DNA of 64,000 nucleotides from Methylocystis sp. MJC1 (GTDB taxonomy: Bacteria; Pseudomonadota; Alphaproteobacteria; Rhizobiales; Beijerinckiaceae), in contig NZ_CP107558.1 of assembly GCF_026427715.1 (NCBI RefSeq), positions 1,339,001 to 1,403,000 on the forward strand, read 5' to 3'. The notes below the pieces were generated by a model, which was not told the origin of the DNA, made no database searches, and saw only the letters and a list, made by a program, of their open reading frames with translations. Below, piece after piece: positions 43,913-53,415 of the stretch. Positions within the stretch are counted from its first letter, which is position 1, and every line of letters begins with the position of its first letter. The position numbers and the translations under genes were made by a program.

Positions 43913-45583
43913 ATGGCGCGCGCAACTATTTATTTTTCAGCGGCTTCTCGGCTGCGTGCCGGTAGCGGTCGGCGAGAGCTGGACCGTGACGAGTCGCCGC
44001 CGGAGAGGGCTCCGGCGGTCAGGCGCGCCGTTCCTTTCGTTGCCTGCGCTGTCGCCGCCACCCTCGGCGGATGCGCGGTGGGACCCGATTTCGTTGAACC
44101 TGCCGCGCCCGAGGGCGCTGGATACGCCCGAAAGCTATCGAAGGGCGTTGCAGATTCGCAGACGCCAGGGGGCGTCGGGCAGCGGCTCGAGCTGGGTCGC
44201 GACGTGCCGGGCGAATGGTGGAAGCTTTTCCGCTCGAAGCAGATCTCGGCGCTGATCGCCGAGGCGGTTCAGAATCACCCCAATATCGCTTCGGCCGAGG
44301 CGGCGTTGCGCCAGGCGCGCGAAACGCTGGAGGCTGACGCGGCGTCCTTTTTGCCCTCCGCGACAGGGACCAGCGCCGTTACTCGCCAGCAGCTTTCTCC
44401 GGCGCAGTATGGTTCGTCGGGCTCGAGCTCGTCCTCGTTTTCGACGCTCTATACGCTGTTCAACTCCAACGTCGCTGTCTCCTTCACTCCGGACGTTTTC
44501 GGCAAGACGATCCGCACGGTCGAGGGCGACGCCGCCGCGGCCGAATATCAGCGCTTCCAACTGGAGGCCACTTATATCGCGTTGACGGCTAATGTGGTCT
44601 CGGCCGCCATCACCGACGCGTCCTATGCCCAGCAGATCAAAGTCACTGAGGGGCTCGTCTCCGATTATCGCGCCCAGCTCGACATTCTCCAGAAGCGGTT
44701 CGACCTCGGCGCCGTCAGTCTCGCCGACGTCACGTCCGAGCGCACATTGCTTGCGCAGGCCGAAGCGACATTGCCGCCCTTGCAGAAGGCGCGGGCGCAA
44801 ACGCGCAATCAGCTGATGGCCTATCTCGGCCGCTTCCCAAATGAAGATAAAGGCGAGGCGATCGATCTCGAAAATTTGCATTTGCCCAAGGATCTGCCGC
44901 TCAGCCTTCCCTCGAAGCTGGTGCGGCAGCGCCCGGACATTCTCGCCGCCGAAAGTCAGCTGCATCAGGCCAGCGCCAATGTCGGCGTCGCCACCGCGAA
45001 TATGTTGCCCCAGCTCACGCTATCTGCTTCCGGCGGCAGCCAGGCGCTGACGGCGGCGCAGCTCTTCTCGCCGCAAACCATGGCTTATAGTCTGGGCGCT
45101 TCCGTCTCCGGCCAGATCTTTGACGGCGGCGGCTTGTTCCATAAGCGCGAGGCGAAGGTTGCCGCTTTCGAGCAGGCGATGGCGCAGTATCAGGGGACGG
45201 TTCTGACCGCCTTCCAGAATGTCGCCGACGCGCTGCAGGCAATCAAGCATGACGCCGCGACGCTGCGGGCGCAGGTCGCGGCCGAGAAGGCCGCCGCCGA
45301 AAGCTTCCAGATCGCGCAGATCCAGTATCGCGCCGGTTCAACGACCTATCCGACGGTCATCAATTCCGAGCAGAGCCTGCTCAACGCCCGCCTCAACCGC
45401 GTGAAGGCCCAGGCGGCGCGTTTCTCCGACACGGTGGCGCTGCTGCAAGCCTTGGGCGGCGGCTGGTGGAATCGCAACGACGAAACGCCCGCCGCACGCG
45501 CGAAACCTACCGATCCCATTTCGATGTCGCCGATAGCCGCTGCCTTGCGCGCGCAGGCGGAGGAGTCAACCAATGCTCACTAG
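43913..45583 (+). CDS. RND efflux outer membrane factor (NodT family lipoprotein)
   Basis: A 556-residue TolC-like outer membrane channel of the OprM/NodT type. A lipobox LGGC follows FVACAVAATLGGC; two outer membrane efflux domains follow (IAEAVQNHPNIASAEAALRQARET, LVRQRPDILAAESQLHQASANVGVATANMLPQLTLSASGG). It is the first gene of the operon, before the adaptor and the pump, which is not the most common order. It overlaps the next gene by 11 bp. Confidence 0.93.
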   Translation: MARATIYFSAASRLRAGSGRRELDRDESPPERAPAVRRAVPFVACAVAATLGGCAVGPDFVEPAAPEGAGYARKLSKGVADSQTPGGVGQRLELGRDVPGEWWKLFRSKQISALIAEAVQNHPNIASAEAALRQARETLEADAASFLPSATGTSAVTRQQLSPAQYGSSGSSSSSFSTLYTLFNSNVAVSFTPDVFGKTIRTVEGDAAAAEYQRFQLEATYIALTANVVSAAITDASYAQQIKVTEGLVSDYRAQLDILQKRFDLGAVSLADVTSERTLLAQAEATLPPLQKARAQTRNQLMAYLGRFPNEDKGEAIDLENLHLPKDLPLSLPSKLVRQRPDILAAESQLHQASANVGVATANMLPQLTLSASGGSQALTAAQLFSPQTMAYSLGASVSGQIFDGGGLFHKREAKVAAFEQAMAQYQGTVLTAFQNVADALQAIKHDAATLRAQVAAEKAAAESFQIAQIQYRAGSTTYPTVINSEQSLLNARLNRVKAQAARFSDTVALLQALGGGWWNRNDETPAARAKPTDPISMSPIAAALRAQAEESTNAH

Positions 45584-46760
45584 CACTCGGACAATTGCAA
45601 AAGATCGCCTGGGGTCGTCGCTCAAGCCCATGCTCATCATGCTGGCGAGCGTCGGCCTTGTCTTCGCCGGCCTTTACGGCTTCATCACCTTCCGATCGAT
45701 CATGATCGGGCGGTTTCTCGCCTCGATGGCCAATCCGCCGCAGACCGTTTCGGTCACGACCGCGAAACTGGAGGAATGGCGGCCGACGCTGGCGGCGATC
45801 GGCACCTTCAGGGCCGTCAGCGGCGCCGATCTCGCGCTCGAAGCCTCCGGCGTCGTCGAGAAAATATTGTTCAAGTCGGGCGAGGATGTCGCCGCCGGCC
45901 AGATTCTTCTGGAGCTGCGGAAAGACACTGACAATGCGCGACTGGAATCGCTCAAAGCGACGGCGGAGCTCAACGAGATCAATTTGCGCCGCGATCAGGC
46001 GCAATTGAAGCTCAAGGCGGTGAGCCAGGCGACCGTCGATTCCGACCTTGCGAATCTGAGGAGCGCAAAGGCCGAGGTCGCGCAGCAGGAAGCCGTGATC
46101 GCGCAGAAGACTTTGCGCGCGCCTTTCGCTGGACGGCTCGGCATTCGCTCCGTGGACGTCGGGCAATATATGAGCGCGGGCACGGTCGTCGTCACCCTGC
46201 AAGCGATCGACATTCTCTATCTGGACTTCGTTCTGCCCCAACAGAATTTGAACGGCCTCGACGTTGGGCAAAGCGTCTCGGCTGCTATCGACGCCTATCC
46301 GGGACAGAGCTTCGTCGGCCAAATCACGGCGATCAACTCGAAGGTCGACCAGGCCAGCCGAAACGTCCAGATTCGCGCCACCTTCCCCAATCCCGACCGC
46401 AAGCTGAGGCCGGGCATGTTCGCCTCTGTCTCGATCTCCGTCGGCAAGTCCGAGCGCCTCGTCACTGTGCCGCAAACCGCCATCGTCCATGCGCCCTATG
46501 GCGCGTCGGTCTTCCTTGCGCAAAAGAACGCATCGGGAGGGGAGGCGGCGAATGCCGAGGGCGGCGGCCTCGTTGCGCGGCAGAGCTTCGTGCAGCTTGG
46601 CGCGACGCGCGGCGATGAGATTGCGGTGGTCGAGGGTCTCAAAGCCGGCGAGGTCGTCGTCACCGCCGGCCAAATGAAGCTGCGCAACGACGTGCCGCTC
46701 AAGATCAGCAGCACGCCTCATCCGCCCGTCAATCCCGATCCGAAGCCGGTCGACCGCTAA
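45573..46760 (+). CDS. RND efflux periplasmic adaptor
   Basis: A 395-residue membrane fusion protein. An N-terminal membrane helix (LIMLASVGLVFAGLYGFI) is followed by a lipoyl-like half (VEKILFKSGEDVAAGQILLELR), an alpha hairpin, the second half (LRAPFAGRLGIRSVDVGQYMSAG) and beta domains to GEVVVTAGQMKLRNDVPLKI. It links the pump at 46775 to the channel encoded before it. It overlaps the upstream gene. Confidence 0.94.
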   Translation: MLTSTRTIAKDRLGSSLKPMLIMLASVGLVFAGLYGFITFRSIMIGRFLASMANPPQTVSVTTAKLEEWRPTLAAIGTFRAVSGADLALEASGVVEKILFKSGEDVAAGQILLELRKDTDNARLESLKATAELNEINLRRDQAQLKLKAVSQATVDSDLANLRSAKAEVAQQEAVIAQKTLRAPFAGRLGIRSVDVGQYMSAGTVVVTLQAIDILYLDFVLPQQNLNGLDVGQSVSAAIDAYPGQSFVGQITAINSKVDQASRNVQIRATFPNPDRKLRPGMFASVSISVGKSERLVTVPQTAIVHAPYGASVFLAQKNASGGEAANAEGGGLVARQSFVQLGATRGDEIAVVEGLKAGEVVVTAGQMKLRNDVPLKISSTPHPPVNPDPKPVDR

Positions 46761-46774
46761 AGGGAAAGCCGCCG

Positions 46775-49700
46775 ATGTCTTTTACCGACATTTTCGTTCG
46801 ACGCCCGGTCCTGGCCACCGTGGTGAGCCTGTTCATTCTCGTGCTCGGTCTGCGATCGCTGAGCGTTTTGCCAGTGCTGGAATATCCGCGCACGCAAAAC
46901 GCCGTCGTCACCATCTCCACGCAGTATTTCGGCGCCGATCCCGCGACGGTCGCGGGCTTCGTCACCACGCCGCTGGAGAATGTCATCGCGCAGGCCGACG
47001 GCATCGACTATATGACGTCGACGAGCCAGATCGGCACGAGCACAATCACTGCCTATCTGCGGTTGAACTTCGACTCCGGCAAAGCGCTGACGCAGATCAG
47101 CACCAAGGTCGACTCGGTGCTCAATCAATTGCCGGCCAATGTTCAGCGCCCCGTCATCACCGTCAAGATCGGGCAGTCTACCGACGCCATGTATATCGGC
47201 TTTCGAAGCGACATCCTCTCGCCGAGTCAGGTCACCGATTATCTGATCCGCGTCGTGCAGCCACGGCTGCAGTCTGTGACGGGCGTGCAGACCGCCGAGC
47301 TCATCGGCGCCAAGACCTTCGCGCTTCGCGCCTGGCTCGACCCGGAGAAGCTTGCGGCTTACGGCCTCACCGCCACCGAAATCTCCGCCGCGATCTCCGG
47401 CAATGACTATATCGCCGGTCTCGGCTCGACCAAGGGAGAAATGATCCAGGTGAATTTGGCGGCGTCGACGTCGCTGCATACGCTGGAGGAGTTTCGCAAT
47501 CTCGTCGTCAAACAGGTCAATGGCGCGAATGTGAAGTTGAGGGACGTCGCCAATGTAACTCTCGGGTCGGACGACTATGACTCCTCTGTGTCCTTCAATG
47601 GGAAACAGGCCGTCTATATCGGGATCCAAATCGCGCCGACGGCCAATCTGCTCGACGTCATCAAAGGCGTAAAGGACGTCTATCCCCAGATCGAGAAGGC
47701 GCTGCCTGCGGGGCTCACGAGCGAGGTCGTCTATGACTCGACGGACTTTGTGAACAGCTCCATCGACGAAGTCGTCCATACGCTTATCGAGGCGGTCCTG
47801 ATCGTGACCGGCGTGGTCTTTCTTTTCCTTGGCTCGTGGCGATCGGTGCTGATTCCAATCGTGGCGATCCCGCTTTCGCTCGTTGGCGCTTTCACGATCC
47901 TGCTCGCCTTCGGCTTCTCAATCAATCTTTTGACCTTGCTGGCGCTGGTGCTGGCGATCGGGCTCGTGGTCGATGACGCGATCATCGTCGTCGAGAACGT
48001 CAACCGCCATTTGGCGGACGGCATGACGCCCTTCAACGCCGCGCTGCAATCGGCGCGCGAGCTGACCGGTCCGATCATCGCGATGACGATCGTGCTGATC
48101 GCGGTCTATGTGCCGATTGGATTCCAAAGCGGTCTCACAGGCGCCCTTTTCGTTGAATTCGCCTTCACGCTCGCTGGCGCGGTCGCTGTCTCCGCGATCA
48201 TCGCTTTGACGCTCTCGCCGGTTAGTTGCTCGGTGATCCTCAGGGTTCCGCAGCCCGAGACCTTGGAAGCGCGGATCGTTGCGGCGATCGACCAGACGAT
48301 GGACCGCCTGCGCGAACGCTATGTCCATCTCCTTGGCGCCTCGCTGCGGCATATGCCTGTGACGCTGACCTTCGGCGCGCTGGTGCTGCTGAGCACCTAT
48401 TGGCTTTACGCGAATTCCAAAAGCGAGCTCGCGCCAGAAGAGGACAAGGGCCTTATTCTCACGCAATCGACCCCGGCGCCGAACGCGACGCTGAAGCAGA
48501 AGCTGTTCTATGGCGATCAGCTCTACAAAATCATGGCGAAACATCCCGAGACAGATAGCGTCTTCCAGATCAACTCGGCCGCGATGAATCTTTCGGGCAT
48601 GGTGCTGAAACCGGCCGACAAGCGCGACACCGGGGCAGGGGCGCTCCAACGCATCATCCAGGGCGAGCTCTCGGAGGTCCCGGGCTTGCGCATCGTCGCC
48701 TTCCAGGAGCCGCCATTGCCCGGCGCGATGGGCCTGCCGATCCAATTCGTCATCCAGAGCCCGGATTCCTTCGACAAGATGGACGCCGTGGCGCGCGATC
48801 TGATGTCGCAGGCGATGGCGACGGGCAAGTTCATGTTTCTGGATACGGACCTCAAGATCGACCAGCCGCAGGAAAAGCTCGTCATCGATCGTGAGAAGGC
48901 GGCGCAGCTGGGCCTCAGGATGAACGACGTCGGCGGCGCGCTGACCATGGCGCTCAGCGGCGGTTACACGCAATATTTCGACCTCGACGGACGTTCCTAT
49001 AAAGTCGTGCCGCAGGTTGCCCAGCGCTTCCGACTGAACGCGGATCAAGTGCTGAATTACTACATCAAGACCGGCGACGGCTCGTCCGTGCCTCTGTCGA
49101 CGGTCGCGAAGCTGCGCGCCACGACCGAACCCGAGTCGCTCAACCACTTTCAGCAGGCGAACGCCGTCACCATTTCCGGCGTCGCCGCGCCCGGCGTCAT
49201 CGCGGGCGAAGCGCTCGATACTTTGAAGGAGATCACCAATCGCGTCTTGCCGCCTGGCTATATCGTCGACTACGCCGGTCCGTCGCGCCAGTTCATTCAG
49301 GAGTCGAGCGGCTTTGCGACCACTTTCGGATTCGCGCTCATCATCATCTTCCTCGCCCTCGCAGCGCAGTTCGAAAGCTTTCGCGACCCGCTGATCATCC
49401 TCGTCTCGGTTCCTATGTCGATCGCGGGCGCGCTCGTTTTCATCATGTTGGGCTTTGGCGGCGCCAGCATCAATATCTACACGCAGGTCGGCCTCGTGAC
49501 GCTGATGGGCCTGATCAGCAAACACGGCATATTGATTGTGGAATTCGCCAATGAGCTGCAGGAAACCGGCATGGGGCGGCGGGAGGCGATCATAGAGGCG
49601 GCGTCCATCCGCCTGCGACCGATTCTCATGACGACGGCCGCCATGGTGCTCGGCGTTCTGCCGCTGATCACCGCCAGCGGCGCGGGCGCAGCCTCTCGCT

Positions 49701-49852
49701 ATAATATCGGGCTCGTGATCGCGTCCGGATTGTCGCTCGGCACGCTATTCACCTTGTTCGTGCTGCCGGCGGTCTATCTGGCGTTGGCGGCGCGGCATAC
49801 GCACGCAGCTTCGGCTCGGGATGTCGAAGCATCGCATCTGGCAGGCGCATGA
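46775..49852 (+). CDS. RND multidrug efflux permease
   Basis: A 1025-residue inner membrane proton/drug antiporter of the HAE1 (AcrB/MexF/MdtB) type. SFTDIFVRRPVLATVVSLFILVLG opens TM1, and the proton-relay aspartates lie in LAIGLVVDDAIIVVENVNRHL of TM4. Two large periplasmic loops and twelve membrane helices are seen. The C-terminus is short and hydrophilic. Substrates cannot be predicted. Confidence 0.95.
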   Translation: MSFTDIFVRRPVLATVVSLFILVLGLRSLSVLPVLEYPRTQNAVVTISTQYFGADPATVAGFVTTPLENVIAQADGIDYMTSTSQIGTSTITAYLRLNFDSGKALTQISTKVDSVLNQLPANVQRPVITVKIGQSTDAMYIGFRSDILSPSQVTDYLIRVVQPRLQSVTGVQTAELIGAKTFALRAWLDPEKLAAYGLTATEISAAISGNDYIAGLGSTKGEMIQVNLAASTSLHTLEEFRNLVVKQVNGANVKLRDVANVTLGSDDYDSSVSFNGKQAVYIGIQIAPTANLLDVIKGVKDVYPQIEKALPAGLTSEVVYDSTDFVNSSIDEVVHTLIEAVLIVTGVVFLFLGSWRSVLIPIVAIPLSLVGAFTILLAFGFSINLLTLLALVLAIGLVVDDAIIVVENVNRHLADGMTPFNAALQSARELTGPIIAMTIVLIAVYVPIGFQSGLTGALFVEFAFTLAGAVAVSAIIALTLSPVSCSVILRVPQPETLEARIVAAIDQTMDRLRERYVHLLGASLRHMPVTLTFGALVLLSTYWLYANSKSELAPEEDKGLILTQSTPAPNATLKQKLFYGDQLYKIMAKHPETDSVFQINSAAMNLSGMVLKPADKRDTGAGALQRIIQGELSEVPGLRIVAFQEPPLPGAMGLPIQFVIQSPDSFDKMDAVARDLMSQAMATGKFMFLDTDLKIDQPQEKLVIDREKAAQLGLRMNDVGGALTMALSGGYTQYFDLDGRSYKVVPQVAQRFRLNADQVLNYYIKTGDGSSVPLSTVAKLRATTEPESLNHFQQANAVTISGVAAPGVIAGEALDTLKEITNRVLPPGYIVDYAGPSRQFIQESSGFATTFGFALIIIFLALAAQFESFRDPLIILVSVPMSIAGALVFIMLGFGGASINIYTQVGLVTLMGLISKHGILIVEFANELQETGMGRREAIIEAASIRLRPILMTTAAMVLGVLPLITASGAGAASRYNIGLVIASGLSLGTLFTLFVLPAVYLALAARHTHAASARDVEASHLAGA

Positions 49853-49861
49853 TCACGATAT

Positions 49862-50545
49862 TCAATCGCGCAGAAGGTCTATGCGGCCGTCGACGAGGTT
49901 ATACACGCGGTCGGCGAAGTTGCGGGCTTTGGGGTCATGGCTCGCCATAATGACGGCCTTGCCCTTCTGCTTGGCGAAATGGCGCAACAGGTTGAAGACC
50001 ATTTCGCCATTCGCCGTGTCGAGACTTGCCGTCGGTTCGTCGGCAAGCAGGATGAATGGGTCGCCGGCGAAGGCGCGGGCGATGGCGACGCGTTGCTTTT
50101 CGCCGCCGCTCAAGCTGGCCGGATAAAAATCCATCCGGTCTTCGAGGCCGCAATGCGTCAGAAGCTCGGTCGCCCGTTCCCGGCGAGGTCCGGCGGCGAC
50201 ATTTCGCAGCCGCAATGCCGCTTCGACGTTTTCGCGCGCCGTGAGAAACGGGAAGAGGTGAAAGGATTGAAACACGAATCCGAAGCACCTCGCACGAATG
50301 CGCGGCAGATACTGGTCCGGTAGGTTGCTGACATCGTGGCCGCCCAGCTGGATTGCGCCGGAGGAGGGGCGGAGGATGCAGCCGAGCATCGACAGCAGTG
50401 TCGACTTGCCGGAACCCGAGGGCCCGATGATCAGGGCGATCTCGCCTTTGGCGAGCGAGAATGAAACAGACTCGACCGCGGCGACCGCCACCGAGCCTTG
50501 CTGGTAATGTTTGGAAAGCGCGCGGGCTTCGAGCAGCGGTCTCAT
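49862..50545 (-). CDS. ABC transporter ATP-binding protein (DevA/LolD type)
   Basis: A 227-residue MacB/LolD/DevA-like ATPase. Walker A is IIGPSGSGKSTLLSML (about 41-56), the signature is SLSGGEKQRVAIARA, Walker B is FILLADEPTASLD. It lies 1 bp after the DevC-like permease gene, and convergent with the RND operon. Confidence 0.93.
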   Translation of the reverse strand: MRPLLEARALSKHYQQGSVAVAAVESVSFSLAKGEIALIIGPSGSGKSTLLSMLGCILRPSSGAIQLGGHDVSNLPDQYLPRIRARCFGFVFQSFHLFPFLTARENVEAALRLRNVAAGPRRERATELLTHCGLEDRMDFYPASLSGGEKQRVAIARAFAGDPFILLADEPTASLDTANGEMVFNLLRHFAKQKGKAVIMASHDPKARNFADRVYNLVDGRIDLLRD

Positions 50546-50546
50546 T

Positions 50547-51677
50547 CTAGCTCCTGAAGATCGTCGCTGGATCGAGTTTTTGCACGCGCCGAATCGAGAA
50601 ATAAGCGGCCGCCAGCGCCGTCACGAGCGTGATCGCGAAGAGGCTGGCGACGAGCGTCAAATCGATTGCGAGCGTAACCCCCGTTTTCTCCAGAGGCGCT
50701 TTGCTGAGCAGCGCCAAGGGGACAGCGATCCCGAAGCCCAAACTCGCGTCGATCGCTGCCTGGGCCAGAATGATCGTATTGAGATCGCGTGCGGTCGCAC
50801 CCATCGCTTTGAGGGTCGCGAACTCGCGCAGATGCTCCATCGTATTGGCGAAGACAGTCTGGCCGATCGTTCCGGCCCCGACGACGAGGCCGAGCAGCGC
50901 CGTCAGACAGAAGGCCGCGCCCATTCCGGTCTGCACCGTCCAATAAAGGATGGTCCGCTCGACGAAGGCGCGCGTCGTCAAAACCTCTTTGTCCTTGAAT
51001 TCGGCCCGCAGGCTGTCGGCGACACGCTCGATGTCGGCGGGGTTGCGGAGCTTCAAGGCAAAATAAGCGGCGGCCGTCTGATGGGAGATGTCGGGCGACA
51101 GTTCCTGCGCAAGCTGGTAGGAGGTGAAGACGACCGGCGCCGTGGTGAAGGTCCTCGCCGAACGGGACAGGCCCACAAGCTTGAGCGAGCGGTCATTGAG
51201 CTCCCAGGCGCTGCCGAGGCGAAGCTCCCCCAGTCGCTGGGCGGCGCTCTCATCGACAATCATCTTGTCCCCGTCGCCCACGTCGCGCGCGGCGCCGCGG
51301 GCCATTTCCCAAGGCCCACCCACCGGGGCCGCGGGGTCGTAGCCGATGATTTCGACGAGCTCCTGGGCGCCGTCGGGAAGCTTCAGAAAGCCCCAGCTCA
51401 GGCTGATCGGCTTTGCCCATGACAACTCTGCGCGCCCCTCGAGCGATTTTATGCGCGCGTCGGGAAAGGGTCTGGCGAAGTCAAAATTCTGAACCCCCTT
51501 GGACGCCACCCACAGATCGGCGCCCGCATGGCGGATGACGGAGGTCGCCGTATCCATCATCCCGATGTAGAGGGCGGTTTCCGTGAGCGTCAGATAGGCG
51601 GAGAACACGACGCCGAAGAGCGTCGCCGCAAGCCGCGCGCGATTGTGAAACGCAAGACGCGTCGCGAGCCAAATCAT
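50547..51677 (-). CDS. ABC transporter permease (DevC/FtsX family)
   Basis: A 376-residue protein with an N-terminal membrane helix, a large periplasmic MacB_PCD-like domain (residues 40-230) and three C-terminal helices in an FtsX domain (FCLTALLGLVVGAGTIGQTVF, then ATLKAMGATARDLNTIILAQA). The layout is that of DevC permeases, which pump through a DevB adaptor and TolC. No DevB-type adaptor is in this operon. Confidence 0.88.
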   Translation of the reverse strand: MIWLATRLAFHNRARLAATLFGVVFSAYLTLTETALYIGMMDTATSVIRHAGADLWVASKGVQNFDFARPFPDARIKSLEGRAELSWAKPISLSWGFLKLPDGAQELVEIIGYDPAAPVGGPWEMARGAARDVGDGDKMIVDESAAQRLGELRLGSAWELNDRSLKLVGLSRSARTFTTAPVVFTSYQLAQELSPDISHQTAAAYFALKLRNPADIERVADSLRAEFKDKEVLTTRAFVERTILYWTVQTGMGAAFCLTALLGLVVGAGTIGQTVFANTMEHLREFATLKAMGATARDLNTIILAQAAIDASLGFGIAVPLALLSKAPLEKTGVTLAIDLTLVASLFAITLVTALAAAYFSIRRVQKLDPATIFRS

Positions 51678-52016
51678 GGCTTTCCGTGTCCATGCCAGAA
51701 TAAAGAGGCGCGGAACTGCAAGGTTACGACCAAGTTTTGGCTGGGCCGGAAAGTGGCCGTAGGCCGGCGCACGCCAGAAGAACCGGGCGCATCGCGCCCG
51801 TCAGTCGATCACAAAATTTCATTGCCCGCCCGCCCTGGCCGGAGGAGGTCCCGCCCGCCCCCCGGTGTCTGGCTCTGCAATATACGTCCAATAGCGCTCG
51901 TCAAGCGCTCCCACGCTCCCGCCGGCTTTGTGAGGGCTGGGCGAACGCCGTCGCCAGCCTGAAGACAGCGCTGGCGCAGATGGTCTGGAAGGGAGAGCAG
52001 CAAGAAGGGAAAAGCC
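51678..52016. other. Gap between ABC permease and ATP-grasp gene
   Basis: A 339-base divergent promoter region. It contains a GC hairpin (cgggcgc atc gcgcccg near 51785-51801) without a T run. The small frames here look non-coding. Confidence 0.4.
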
Positions 52017-53231
52017 GTGGTTAGGTTCGTGGGTGCGCTCGACAAAGAGCCCGAATGTGCTGCGTCGATCCTGGGGCTGGCGACGATCGCGCGAATGGCC
52101 ACCAATGGCGTCGATCTGGCGCCGCTCAAGACGGAGCTCGTGCAGAAGGCGGCGCGAGAGGGCGAGGCGGGCGCCTTGTTCGATCTTTCGATTATCGAGA
52201 GGCTGAGCGGCAATCCCGAGTCGGCGGACGTCTTTCAGGCGGCGGCGCTGCAGAGAGGACGACGGTTTCTGGCGCCATTGGCCCGGGACGCGGTCGACCC
52301 GGTTCGCGTGCTCGCTTTGGCGGCGCCGGGCGACTTCATGTCGAATACGCCGCTCGAGTTTCTCGTCGAAGGCCACAACTTGGCGCTCGAGACGCTCTAT
52401 TTGCGCCCCGACGAAGATTTCCCCGCGACTTTGCCGGAGCATGACGTCACATTCGTCGCCGTTGCGGAGATGGACGCCAATCAGATCATTCTGGAAAAGA
52501 TCGATGGGGCGATGCGGGCGTCGGCGCGCAACATTGTTAATCAACCGAGCCTGATTGCGCGGCTGACGCGCGACGGCGCATGGAGCCTTCTCCACGACGC
52601 GCCAGGGGTATCGTTTCCGCCGAATGCGCGCGTCGATCGCCAGCGCCTCGTCGCGATGGCGAACGGGGATGTTTCCGTCCTTTATCCGATCATTGCTCGA
52701 CCGGTCGGCTCACACGCTGGCGACGGTCTGCGCAAGATCGACAGCGCGAAGGAGATCGTTGCGTTCCTCGGTGAGCAATCCGCCTCGCAGTTCTATATCG
52801 CGCCTTTCGTGGATTACCGCAGCGGCGATGGCTTGTTCCGCAAATATCGGATCGTGCTGATCGAGGGCGTCCCCTATGCCGTTCATATGGCCGTTTCCAA
52901 GAATTGGATGGTCCATTATCTCAACGCGGACATGTTCGAAAATGAAGCGAACCGCGCGGAAGAAGCGCATTTCATGGCGGCCTTCGATGCGGAATTTGCG
53001 ACACGGCACGCTGTCGCTCTGGCGGAGGTTCACCGCCGGACAGGACTGGATTACGTGCTTCTGGATTGTTCAGAGACGCGCGACGGCAAGCTGCTGATCT
53101 TCGAGGCGGGGACGGCGATGGTCATCCATACGCTCGATCCCGACGTCGTCTTTCCCTATAAGCGGCCCCAGATGGAGAAGATATTCGACGCTTTCGAGCA
53201 AATGCTTCGGCGAAGAGTGCCGGGGTGCTGA
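52017..53231 (+). CDS. ATP-grasp (RimK-like) domain protein
   Basis: A 404-residue protein. The N-terminal 90 residues are helical and repeat-like (TPR-like). From about residue 220 there is an ATP-grasp fold: VLYPIIARPVGSHAGDGLRKI (nucleotide-binding Lys region), QFYIAPFVDYRSGDGLFRKYRI and VLLDCSETRDGKLLIFEAGTAM as the metal-binding region. The start is GTG 52017 after AGAAGGGA. ATP-grasp enzymes ligate carboxylates to amines or thiols; the substrate is unknown, and no precursor peptide is evident beside it. Confidence 0.75.
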   Translation: MVRFVGALDKEPECAASILGLATIARMATNGVDLAPLKTELVQKAAREGEAGALFDLSIIERLSGNPESADVFQAAALQRGRRFLAPLARDAVDPVRVLALAAPGDFMSNTPLEFLVEGHNLALETLYLRPDEDFPATLPEHDVTFVAVAEMDANQIILEKIDGAMRASARNIVNQPSLIARLTRDGAWSLLHDAPGVSFPPNARVDRQRLVAMANGDVSVLYPIIARPVGSHAGDGLRKIDSAKEIVAFLGEQSASQFYIAPFVDYRSGDGLFRKYRIVLIEGVPYAVHMAVSKNWMVHYLNADMFENEANRAEEAHFMAAFDAEFATRHAVALAEVHRRTGLDYVLLDCSETRDGKLLIFEAGTAMVIHTLDPDVVFPYKRPQMEKIFDAFEQMLRRRVPGC

Positions 53232-53264
53232 GTTTTCTGCTTGAATTGGGCGTTGATGCCCCTC

Positions 53265-53385
53265 GCGCTTCGAGACGGCTGCTGCGCAGCCTCCTCAGCA
53301 TGAGGGGCTTCTGCATTCTACGTGAAACACTTAGGCGTCATCCTGAGGAGCGAGCGAAGCTCGCGTCTCGAAGGACGAGGCCGCT
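53265..53385. repeat. Palindromic intergenic repeat
   Basis: An inverted arrangement of cgcttcgagacggc...cctcctcagcatgagg and cgtcatcctgaggagc...gtctcgaaggacgagg. It is a single copy in this window, of a type widespread in Rhizobiales genomes. It lies between convergent genes. Confidence 0.65.
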
Positions 53386-53415
53386 TCGGAAGTTTGCCAA
53401 CAAACTGACGGCTCC

